6,253 nt of DNA, taken from contig DAWB01000117.1 in assembly GCA_002505805.1 (NCBI GenBank), positions 198 to 6,450 of the forward strand, in the 5' to 3' direction. The notes below the pieces were generated by a model. It worked only from the letters and a program-made list of their open reading frames with translations. It was not told the origin of the DNA and searched no databases. The stretch is from Methanosaeta sp. UBA80 (GTDB lineage Archaea; Halobacteriota; Methanosarcinia; Methanotrichales; Methanotrichaceae). Made by a program: the position numbers and the translations under genes. Shown here piece after piece: positions 1-6,253 of the stretch; the stretch's first letter is position 1, and each line of letters starts with the position of its first letter.

Positions 1-59
1 ACGTAATTCAGCCAGTAATATGATCTTTGAGGTCAATTCTGGTTTGAAATTGTGAGGGG

Positions 60-3000
60 ATGATGATCATGGACCATATTGATATTAAGCCAAACATGAT
101 CCTCCGAGGATCACTATTCTCAGAACCTGTGCAGGTTATCACAGTGATTCCCATGGGGGATGCCATAAAACTGATTGGAAAGGGGCTAAACACTGGCAAA
201 CTCCATGATCCTATTTTATTCAGTGAGCAACTGGCGGCTCTAGAGACGACTCCAGAAAATGAGCCCTTTGATGGCGATGCAGGAAACTTCCGCCTCGGCG
301 TTGAAGCCATGCGCCTGGCCCTAGCCCATGAGTATGATCCTTATTTCACTCTCTCCATTGCCAGAGTGGATCCCCTACCTCATCAGCTGGAGGCAGTCTA
401 TGACTATTTCCTGAAGCTTCCACGCATTCGCTTCCTACTGGCAGACGACCCAGGAGCTGGCAAGACCATCATGGCCGGTCTGCTGATAAAGGAATTGAAA
501 ATTCGCGGCCTAATAAAGCGCATACTAATCGTTTCCCCTGCCAACCTTACCTTTCAGTGGCAGCGTGAGATGCAGGACAAATTCAAAGAACATTTCGAGG
601 TATTGAGAAGCGATATTCTACGGGCCAACTATGGCTCGAATCCCTGGCAAGAGAAAAACCAGATTGTCACCTCTATGCCCTGGGTTTCCATAATTGAGGA
701 CGCCAAAGAGAGCCTTCTGCGCAGTCACTGGGATCTTGTAATTGTGGACGAGGCTCATAAGATGAGTGCCTACAGCCAGGACCACAAGACCATGGCTTAT
801 CAACTAGGCGAGGCGCTTTCCGATAGAACCGATCATTTCCTGCTCATGACCGCGACCCCTCATAAGGGCGATCCGGCAAATTTCAGCCTCTTCTTGCGGC
901 TGCTGGATAAAGATGTCTATGCCGATATAAAGAGCCTGGAAGAGGCGATGAGGAGGCATGAGGCACCGTTCTATCTTCGCAGGGTAAAAGAGGCTATGGT
1001 AACATTCCCCGATCCTGACACCGGCAAGGTCAAGAGCCTTTTCACGAGAAGGCTGGTCAGGACAATTGAGTTCGAAATCGACAGTGACGAATGGGATTTG
1101 TACAATTCGCTGGCCGAGTATGTTCAGGAGCAGTCAATTAAGGCTGCAGAGGATGACTCCGCCCGAGGCCGAGCTCTCGGCTTTACCATGGCCATGCTGC
1201 AAAGGAGGTTCGCCTCCAGCATCTATGCCCTGAGGCGCAGTCTGGAGAGGATCAGGGACAAGAGAGAGAAGGTGCTAAAAGATCCTGAGGGCTACCGTCA
1301 GATGCAGATCTTCAAGAAGGTGCCTGAGGATTATGATGAGCTGCCAGAGGAAGAGCAGCAAAAAATATTCGATGACCTGGAGAGCGTTGTCGCCTCTATA
1401 GATCCTGATGCTCTAAAAGAGGAAATATTCCAGCTGGACAAGCTGATCGATCAGGCCCGGCTTTTAGAGCAGAGAGAGGTAGAGTCCAAGCTTCAAAGGC
1501 TTAAGGAAGTTCTGAAAGAGCAGGGCGTCTTTGCAGATCCTAAGATGAAGCTTCTGCTGTTCACAGAGCATAAAGACACTCTTGAATACCTGGCAGGGGA
1601 TGGAAAGGATGGGCGGCCGCTAGGAAAGCTGAGAGAATGGGGGCTGTCCGTCACCCAGATTCACGGCGGCATGAAGATCGGGGACAGGGATACTGCAGGC
1701 ACGAGAATTAATGCCGAGAGGATATTCAAGGAGGACTGCCAGGTCATGGCGGCCACCGAGGCGGCAGGGGAGGGCATCAATCTTCAGTTCTGCTGGTTCA
1801 TGATCAACTATGACATACCCTGGAATCCGATGAGGCTGGAGCAGAGGATGGGCCGAATCCACAGGTATGGCCAGGAAAAGGATTGCTTGATCCTGAACTT
1901 CGTCTCGATAAAGACACGTGAAGGGCGGGTTCTTCAGAAGCTCTTCCAGAGAATCGAGCAGATAGAGAAGGATCTTGATCCACAGAATACGGGCAAGGTA
2001 TTCAACGTTCTGGGCGATGTCCTTCCCGCAAACCAGCTTGAGCGAATGCTGCGGGATATGTATGCCAATATCACCTCGGAAGATGCTATCAAGAGCCGCA
2101 TCATCGAGGAGGTGGACATAGACCGCTTCCGGAGGATCACCGAGCACACTCTGGAGGGCCTGGCAAAGAAGGAGCTGAACCTATCTGCGATCCTGAGCAA
2201 GTCTGAGGAGGCGAAAGAGAGGCGCCTGGTTCCAGAGGTGATAGAGGACGTCTTCCTGAAGGCTGCGCCCCTGGCCGGCATAGCCCTGAAAGAGACAAAG
2301 CAAACTCCGCATATCTACAGATCGAGTGGAAAGGTTCCCCGAAGCCTCTGGCAGATAGGCGAGGCGCATGAAGGAAGGTATGGCAAGCTGGGAAAGGAGT
2401 ACAAGCAGATAGTCTTTGATAAAACCCTCCTGGCCAGGGATTCCACAGCGGAATGGGTGACTCCAGGCCATCCACTATTCGAGGCGGTCAGAATCTATGC
2501 ATTGCAGAAGGTGGAGGAGGATCTGAGAAAGGGTGCCATCTTCTTTGACCTTTACAGCAAAGAGCCTTCCCGGTTGGATGTGTACTCAGCGGCGGTCAAG
2601 GATGGTCGCGGCAACGTTATACATCGACGCATATTCGTGGTCCAGACGGATATGGCCGGCACCCTGGCCGTTCGGCAGCCTACGATCTTTCTGGATCTGA
2701 TTCCCTCGACGAGCGAAGTGAAGATACCGGAGGGAAATGGACTGCCAGATCGCGACCAGATAGAGCAGTCCCTCTTTCACATTGCTCTGGTACCTTTTCT
2801 GGAAGAGATAAATGCCCAGAGGACGAAGGAGATCGAGACCATCGAGCGCCACATGGAGATCAGCCTCAATGAGCTGATTGTCAGGCAAAACCTGATTCTA
2901 AGTGAGCTGATGGAGAAGAGGGAGAGGGGTGAGACGGCGCAGCCCATCGCAGCCAGCATAAAATCGACTGACGATCGGATTGACGATTTAAATGAGAGGC

Positions 3001-3512
3001 TGGAGCGGCGCAGGAAAGAGCTGAAGCAGGAGCACAATCTGTCCATCTCCGATATCCAGCATCATGGCCGGGCCTGGGTGCTTCCGCATCCGGATAGAAG
3101 GTCGCCGGGAATGGTGCAGATGGTTCAGGATGAGGGAGTGGAGAGGATTGCAGTTCAGGCGGTGATAGCTTATGAGGAGGCACGGGGGTGGAAGGTGGAG
3201 AGCGTGGAACAGGATAGTCGTGGTTTTGATTTGATATCAAGGAGACCCCATCCAGAAGATCCCCAGACCGCTGTCGAGGTCAGGTTCATCGAGGTCAAAG
3301 GGCGGGCAGGGGTCGGGGAAATTGCCCTGACATCCAATGAGTACAGGACGGCGGAGAGGCTGAAAAATGACTACTGGCTTTATGTGGTCTTCAACTGCGC
3401 TTCGAAGCCGGAGATACACTCTATCCAGGATCCGAGCAGGCTGGGGTGGGAGCCGCTGGTGAAGATAGAGCATTATCATGTGGACTCAGAGAAGATCCTC
3501 AGGGCGAGTTAG
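60..3512 (+). CDS. SNF2/RapA-like DEAH helicase with C-terminal DUF3883 domain
   Basis: This is a predicted ATP-dependent DNA translocase of a restriction-like defence system. Numbering from the ATG at 60, helicase superfamily 2 motifs appear in order: Q-like LPHQ (106-109), Walker A DDPGAGKT (129-136, K135), Walker B DEAH (230-233), TAT (264-266), motif IV LLLFTEH (498-504), motif V ATEAAGEGINLQ (565-576) and motif VI QRMGRIHRYGQ (595-605). All key residues are intact. Residues about 340-495 form a charged helical insert and about 905-990 a likely coiled coil. The tail (about 1026-1130) matches DUF3883, the NO VEIN C-terminal domain, with GFD (D1057) and EVK (E1078, K1080) in a PD-(D/E)XK-like arrangement. 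In-frame ATGs at 60, 63 and 69 follow GAGGGG at 54-59; 63 or 69 is likelier than 60 because the Shine-Dalgarno directly abuts 60. The family and defence role are known from homologous loci; nuclease activity is inferred. Confidence 0.93.
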   Translation: MMIMDHIDIKPNMILRGSLFSEPVQVITVIPMGDAIKLIGKGLNTGKLHDPILFSEQLAALETTPENEPFDGDAGNFRLGVEAMRLALAHEYDPYFTLSIARVDPLPHQLEAVYDYFLKLPRIRFLLADDPGAGKTIMAGLLIKELKIRGLIKRILIVSPANLTFQWQREMQDKFKEHFEVLRSDILRANYGSNPWQEKNQIVTSMPWVSIIEDAKESLLRSHWDLVIVDEAHKMSAYSQDHKTMAYQLGEALSDRTDHFLLMTATPHKGDPANFSLFLRLLDKDVYADIKSLEEAMRRHEAPFYLRRVKEAMVTFPDPDTGKVKSLFTRRLVRTIEFEIDSDEWDLYNSLAEYVQEQSIKAAEDDSARGRALGFTMAMLQRRFASSIYALRRSLERIRDKREKVLKDPEGYRQMQIFKKVPEDYDELPEEEQQKIFDDLESVVASIDPDALKEEIFQLDKLIDQARLLEQREVESKLQRLKEVLKEQGVFADPKMKLLLFTEHKDTLEYLAGDGKDGRPLGKLREWGLSVTQIHGGMKIGDRDTAGTRINAERIFKEDCQVMAATEAAGEGINLQFCWFMINYDIPWNPMRLEQRMGRIHRYGQEKDCLILNFVSIKTREGRVLQKLFQRIEQIEKDLDPQNTGKVFNVLGDVLPANQLERMLRDMYANITSEDAIKSRIIEEVDIDRFRRITEHTLEGLAKKELNLSAILSKSEEAKERRLVPEVIEDVFLKAAPLAGIALKETKQTPHIYRSSGKVPRSLWQIGEAHEGRYGKLGKEYKQIVFDKTLLARDSTAEWVTPGHPLFEAVRIYALQKVEEDLRKGAIFFDLYSKEPSRLDVYSAAVKDGRGNVIHRRIFVVQTDMAGTLAVRQPTIFLDLIPSTSEVKIPEGNGLPDRDQIEQSLFHIALVPFLEEINAQRTKEIETIERHMEISLNELIVRQNLILSELMEKRERGETAQPIAASIKSTDDRIDDLNERLERRRKELKQEHNLSISDIQHHGRAWVLPHPDRRSPGMVQMVQDEGVERIAVQAVIAYEEARGWKVESVEQDSRGFDLISRRPHPEDPQTAVEVRFIEVKGRAGVGEIALTSNEYRTAERLKNDYWLYVVFNCASKPEIHSIQDPSRLGWEPLVKIEHYHVDSEKILRAS

Positions 3513-3562
3513 AATGAAATTGCATGAGTCATGACGCAGAATATGGAGTGGAACGATCACTT

Positions 3563-3580
3563 TCGCGATGCGCATGGCGA
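3563..3580. repeat. imperfect 18-base palindrome, possible operator
   Basis: The arms TCGC (3563-3566) and GCGA (3577-3580) are inverted copies. They enclose a perfect 8-base palindrome, ATGCGCAT (3568-3575), and one G faces G on each side (3567 and 3576). Eight of nine base pairs of symmetry in AT-leaning intergenic DNA is suggestive of a dimeric regulator site. The winged-helix protein encoded just downstream is a candidate binder. It lies more than 100 bases upstream of the TATA-like box, which weakens a simple repression model. Chance occurrence is possible. Confidence 0.3.
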
Positions 3581-3697
3581 TCAACTTTATTCCGAAAAGC
3601 GCTTAGATATTGTAGTCGTAGTGAGATAAGGTACTGCTCTAGCGGTAGGAAGATCCATTCTTCCCAAAGGTTGAAGTAGAATTGCCAAGATAACGAG

Positions 3698-3705
3698 TTA
3701 TATTA
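3698..3705 (+). promoter_or_regulatory. archaeal TATA-like box for the downstream operon
   Basis: TTATATTA lies 31 bases before the ATG at 3737. Archaeal transcription normally starts about 25 bases downstream of the TATA box, which predicts a start near 3728-3732. The transcript would then be leaderless or nearly so, which fits the absence of a Shine-Dalgarno sequence before 3737. A second AT-rich run at 3721-3735 is too close to the start codon to serve the same start. The assignment rests on sequence and spacing only. Confidence 0.45.
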
Positions 3706-3736
3706 GGATGTTAGTAGCTGATAATATTAATAAAAG

Positions 3737-4321
3737 ATGTTAATCATGGGAAAGAATTCGCAGTTCCACCTGAATGACGAGGAGAAATTGGTTCTGTATG
3801 CGATCGGTGCGGTAGATAACTCTCCCTTAAAAAGTAGAATAAAAATTCAAAAATTAATGTTTCTTATCTCAAATGTATTCAAGGATTTTCAAGGTTTATT
3901 GCACTTTGAGCCACATCTTTTTGGCCCATATAGCGAAACCCTGGATAATGTATTGGAATCATTAATCCGGCTTGGCTATGTGCAGACCATCGGCAGCAAT
4001 TTTCGGCTCACCAAATCAGGATTGAATGCATATTCGTCTCTTAAACCCAAGCCAGAGCTTGCCAGGGTGATAGATGATTTCAAACGATTTTTGAATGATC
4101 TCAATGACGAAGAAGTATTGGCATTTGTTTACGTATCTTATCCGAAATATATAAGTGAGTCTGTTAAATGGGACGAACTAAAACCTAGAAGGAAAGATTT
4201 TGCCATTTCACTATTTAGAAGAAACAAGGTTAGCTTTAGCAAAGCGGCAGAGATTGCAGGATTAACCCCTGTAGAATTCGATATACTCTTGAAGAATAAA
4301 AATATTAGGTGGCGCGAGTGA
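3737..4321 (+). CDS. winged-helix + UPF0175 antitoxin-like protein
   Basis: This 194-residue protein has two apparent parts. Residues about 13-110 look like a winged-helix domain of the YwgA/DUF4065-like sort: RIKIQKLMFL (34-43), FEPHLFGPYS (57-66), a helix to LGYV (79-82), then a FRLTKSGLNAY wing and helix (89-99). Residues about 150-192 match UPF0175, a small helix-turn-helix antitoxin-like family, with the characteristic ISLFRRNKVSFSKAAEIAGL (157-176) followed by TPVEFDILL. The next gene encodes a DUF3368-type PIN toxin, the usual partner of UPF0175, so this is probably the antitoxin and perhaps an autorepressor. The ATG at 3737 is the first of two (the other is 3746), neither with a Shine-Dalgarno. 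Its stop codon overlaps the next start (GTGA, 4318-4321). The gene is AT-rich compared with the helicase. The N-terminal family assignment is the weaker part. Confidence 0.82.
   Translation: MLIMGKNSQFHLNDEEKLVLYAIGAVDNSPLKSRIKIQKLMFLISNVFKDFQGLLHFEPHLFGPYSETLDNVLESLIRLGYVQTIGSNFRLTKSGLNAYSSLKPKPELARVIDDFKRFLNDLNDEEVLAFVYVSYPKYISESVKWDELKPRRKDFAISLFRRNKVSFSKAAEIAGLTPVEFDILLKNKNIRWRE
4307..4311 (+). promoter_or_regulatory. Shine-Dalgarno deciding the PIN toxin start
   Basis: AGGTG, complementary to the CACCU core of the archaeal 16S rRNA 3' end, lies inside the end of the antitoxin gene. It is six bases before the GTG at 4318, the same spacing as GGTG (4877-4880) before the ATG at 4887. It therefore supports 4318 rather than 4309 as the toxin start. 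Confidence 0.6.
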
Positions 4322-4890
4322 CCACGTCAAAGATTCTTGATAACACTGCAATATCAGCGTTTATCAATGAGATAAGATCCATCGAAATGATTGAAGTATG
4401 CCGGAACGAGTATATTCTTGTTACCACTGACTGTGTTCAAAGAGAGACATCAGAAAGATTCTCTCGAGAAACTATTGATATAAATTACAAAAATATAAAT
4501 GTATTCAGAAAAACCGGAGATAAGAAATACGATCAAGCCCTTGATTATTTAGTAAACAGATATCCATATTTGCATGAAGGCGAATTATCGGCATTCTTAC
4601 TTGCGTTGCTTGATTATGAGCTAACAGGGAATCCTTATTTTTTTATTACCGACGATCGCAAGATGAGAGAGAAAATTTGTGAGATAATCTCGTCTGAAGT
4701 ATTCCTGAAGATAATAGGCGAAGCTATTCATAATTATCATTTCACAGGTACGATAGGCTTGATTAAGAGACTCTGCCAAAAAGGATGGTTTTCAGAAGAT
4801 GATATAAAATTGATCATATCTGATATAAAGAATAGTACTTTCCGTATCTCTGACAAGCTGATTGGTGAACTGAGTGGGTGCTTAAAATGA
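4318..4890 (+). CDS. PIN-domain (DUF3368-type) toxin, predicted ribonuclease
   Basis: This is predicted to be a metal-dependent endoribonuclease toxin of a type II pair with the preceding antitoxin. Numbering from the GTG at 4318 (190 residues), the acidic PIN residues are D8 in ILDNTAI, E43 in VQRET, E87/E89 in LHEGELSA, and D112/D113 in FITDDRKMRE. All are present, so the enzyme looks active. The C-terminal part, GTIGLIKRLCQKGW (144-157) through FRISDKLI (175-182), is the tail typical of DUF3368 proteins. The start at 4318 is preferred over the in-frame GTG at 4309 because AGGTG (4307-4311) makes a Shine-Dalgarno six bases ahead and would overlap a 4309 start. The 4318 start also gives a 4-base GTGA overlap with the antitoxin stop, implying translational coupling. 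Base composition is strongly AT-rich; one 60-base row (4441-4500) counts 25% GC. Confidence 0.82.
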   Translation: MTTSKILDNTAISAFINEIRSIEMIEVCRNEYILVTTDCVQRETSERFSRETIDINYKNINVFRKTGDKKYDQALDYLVNRYPYLHEGELSAFLLALLDYELTGNPYFFITDDRKMREKICEIISSEVFLKIIGEAIHNYHFTGTIGLIKRLCQKGWFSEDDIKLIISDIKNSTFRISDKLIGELSGCLK

Positions 4891-5960
4891 AGGCAAATCT
4901 CCGTGTAAATAATGTCGATGAAGATCTTCTGATGCGTGTAATGGAGATCAGATTTGCTGACAAGTCCATCACCACACCAATCAAGTCCTTAAATAGAACA
5001 GTTCCTGTTGCAGGTTTAAATGAAGTATTTCACAGAATTGACCTGGAAAAGATCTCTTTGATAAGCTCAAATGCATCTACAGAAATGAAATTCAACAAAG
5101 ATGCGAGAAGAGAGAGAAAAGACGACATGATCAATCTCTTCTTTCTATCCTACAAAGAGTGCAAGGTTCCTGAAAAGAATGCGATGGCCACCTTGGCCGA
5201 CCTGCAATATGTGAACAGCGATTTAGCGATTATGCCGTTATGTCCCGAAATCATCAAGAGCTACGAAGGCGAGCAGCTGATTAGCAATTTTATTTTATTT
5301 ATCAAAGAATATCTAAAAATTGTAGAGACTTTAAATAATAAAACTATTGTTGGCATCATTCCCGCAAGGCTGCCCAGACAATTCCTCCCCACAGTCCTTG
5401 ACTTGTATCATTCTCATGATGTTACTTCCTTCGTCATAGATAGCGATGGATCATCTCTTTATTCAAATCCATCCTGGATAAAAGCACTTCAAAGAGGTTT
5501 GCATAGTCTTGGCATATTTGATGAGGGTTTCATCTATAACATAAATTCTTTTGAAGGAAGATTCAGCGGAAAGGCAAATATAACACTTGCCAGGGATTTC
5601 GTAACCCTCACTTTTGGAATGGATATACTCGGCGCAAATCATAAGCAATCCAAGATTCCTGCGGAAAGAAGGATCAAGATGGATAGCTCGCAGAAAGGTT
5701 CACGCTTGTTCGATCCACAAACCTATGGATATACTCGTGATCCATCCCTGGAGATAAAGATGGCTAAGATGAGCAATATGCTTGCTCAGCACAGAGAGGC
5801 ATTGAGAATTCAGAACGTGATAAATGAGGAAGGAACTGCATCACGCTACTTCCAAAGAAAACCCCAGCTTATTGAAAATAAGGTTTTAGACAGAGTCCAT
5901 GAGGTGAAGATAGATCTCACGGAAAGCAGGAAACAACGAAGCCTATTTGATAATTTTTAA
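4887..5960 (+). CDS. uncharacterised alpha/beta protein with C-terminal PIP-box-like tail
   Basis: I do not recognise the family. Numbering from the ATG at 4887 (357 residues), the middle shows alternating hydrophobic strands and helices suggestive of a TIM-barrel-like fold: DLAIMPLC (112-119), TIVGIIPA (153-160), TSFVIDSDG (180-188), GFIYNIN (214-220), and DFVTLTFGMDILGANH (237-252). The SFEGR (221-225) and FDPQTYGYTRDP (275-286) segments look conserved in style but match nothing I can name. No signal peptide or membrane span is seen, so it is probably cytoplasmic. The C-terminus, about 285-357, is helical and charged and ends in KQRSLFDNF, close to archaeal PCNA-interacting peptides (Q350, L353, F357). 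The start at 4887 is chosen over GTG 4878 because GGTG (4877-4880) sits six bases ahead and ATGA overlaps the toxin stop by four bases. It precedes the methyltransferase in the same run of genes, so a DNA-related accessory role is an inference. Confidence 0.75.
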   Translation: MKANLRVNNVDEDLLMRVMEIRFADKSITTPIKSLNRTVPVAGLNEVFHRIDLEKISLISSNASTEMKFNKDARRERKDDMINLFFLSYKECKVPEKNAMATLADLQYVNSDLAIMPLCPEIIKSYEGEQLISNFILFIKEYLKIVETLNNKTIVGIIPARLPRQFLPTVLDLYHSHDVTSFVIDSDGSSLYSNPSWIKALQRGLHSLGIFDEGFIYNINSFEGRFSGKANITLARDFVTLTFGMDILGANHKQSKIPAERRIKMDSSQKGSRLFDPQTYGYTRDPSLEIKMAKMSNMLAQHREALRIQNVINEEGTASRYFQRKPQLIENKVLDRVHEVKIDLTESRKQRSLFDNF

Positions 5961-5975
5961 TAATGCGTGATAATG

Positions 5976-6253
5976 ATGAATCCACTCACTTACCCCAAGC
6001 GCCTCATCGAGGTCGACCTGCCCATCAAGAAGATCAGCGCCCACGCCCGCCGGGAGAAGTCCATCCGCCACGGCCACATATCCACCCTGCACATCTGGTG
6101 GGCGCGCCGGCCTTTAGCCGCCTGCCGAGCGGTGATCTGTGCCGCACTCTGGCCCGACCCGGCTCAGGAAGATTGCCCGCTCCGGTTCCGGGAGGATGCC
6201 GCGGTCATCATGGCCCGGTTCTGGAATCCCATCGGCAGGACTGACCTGGACTT
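5976..6253 (+). CDS. DUF1156-type DNA methyltransferase, N-terminal part (truncated by window edge)
   Basis: The first 92 codons read without a stop to the right edge. The protein begins MNPLTYPKRLIEVDLPIKKI and continues with HGHISTLHIWWARRPLAACR (residues about 33-52), the signature start of DUF1156 proteins, which are large adenine-specific DNA methyltransferases of restriction-like defence arrays. The catalytic S-adenosylmethionine and DPPY-type motifs lie further on, outside the window. Start choice: GTGAT (5967-5971) is a weak Shine-Dalgarno that fits ATG 5976 with the same spacing as the two preceding genes; ATG 5973, in the same frame, is the alternative. It begins 15 bases after the preceding stop, so it is probably cotranscribed. 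It is much richer in GC than the three genes before it (one 60-base row, 6001-6060, counts 65%). A longer ATG-started frame at 5963-6244 is a shadow, proline/arginine/histidine-rich and unrelated to any family. Confidence 0.9.
   Translation, partial: MNPLTYPKRLIEVDLPIKKISAHARREKSIRHGHISTLHIWWARRPLAACRAVICAALWPDPAQEDCPLRFREDAAVIMARFWNPIGRTDLD

Larger units (their letters stand above)
3513..3736. other. intergenic region between helicase and downstream operon
   Basis: No convincing gene is seen in these 224 bases. The stretch holds an imperfect palindrome (3563-3580), a short hairpin-forming inverted repeat (stem 3648-3653 with 3659-3664, not followed by a T run) and a TATA-like box (3698-3705). 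Small open frames exist (for example 3531-3629, 32 codons), but nothing supports their translation. The break in tight gene packing here suggests that the helicase and the four downstream genes are separate transcription units. Confidence 0.6.

Noticed and set aside
2..55. Tail of an upstream gene in the first bases
   Set aside because: One frame is open from the left edge to a TGA at 53-55, but 17 codons are too few to identify or support a gene.
1620..2475. Overlapping minus-strand open frames opposite the helicase
   Set aside because: They lie wholly antisense to conserved helicase motifs V and VI and the following region, and their translations look like shadow products with no recognisable domain.
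3648..3664. GGAAGA/TCTTCC hairpin as a transcription terminator
   Set aside because: The stem is only six pairs, no T run follows, and archaeal termination depends mainly on T-rich tracts, so it is not supportable as a terminator.
3524..3679. 51-codon frame from ATG 3524
   Set aside because: The translation is rich in R, S and C with no protein-like pattern, and there is no Shine-Dalgarno or promoter for it.
3513..3736. Possible tRNA or small RNA gene in the intergenic stretch
   Set aside because: No TTCGA-type T-loop, acceptor stem pairing or CCA end can be found, and nothing else supports a structured RNA.
5963..6244. ATG-started 93-codon open frame, complete within the window
   Set aside because: Its product is proline/arginine/histidine-rich and matches no family. 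The overlapping frame from 5976 encodes the clear DUF1156 signature, so this is a shadow.

Overview
The window looks archaeal, most like a methanogen of the Methanosarcinales/Methanothrix kind. This is inferred from heavy AGG/AGA arginine and ATA isoleucine codon use, Shine-Dalgarno-like AGGTG/GGTG/GTGAT sequences placed a few bases before start codons, a TATA-box-like promoter, and a toxin-antitoxin pairing (UPF0175 + DUF3368-type PIN) that is common in archaea. No ribosomal or tRNA gene is present to fix the lineage, so the assignment is tentative.

Layout, all on the + strand. Bases 60-3512 encode a large intact SNF2/RapA-like helicase of 1150 residues with a C-terminal DUF3883 (predicted nuclease-like) domain. 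A 224-base intergenic stretch (3513-3736) follows, with an imperfect 18-base palindrome and a TATA-like box. Then comes a tightly packed run of four genes: a winged-helix + UPF0175 antitoxin-like protein (3737-4321), a PIN-domain toxin of DUF3368 type (about 4318-4890), an unrecognised 357-residue alpha/beta protein with a PCNA-binding-like C-terminal tail (about 4887-5960), and the first 92 codons of a DUF1156-type DNA methyltransferase (from about 5976, running off the right edge). The first two junctions are 4-base start/stop overlaps and the third gap is 15 bases, so these four genes are probably one operon.

The DUF3883 helicase and DUF1156 methyltransferase are the core pair of a DISARM-related restriction-like defence array (the type I recall as ARMADA). 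The expected reading is that the methyltransferase marks self DNA while the helicase, probably with its nuclease-like tail and further proteins beyond the window, acts on foreign DNA. Between these two components lie a PIN toxin-antitoxin module and an uncharacterised protein whose last residues resemble an archaeal PIP box. The three middle genes are visibly AT-richer than the flanking system genes, so they may be a later insertion or an accessory cassette. Whether they belong functionally to the defence system is the main open question.
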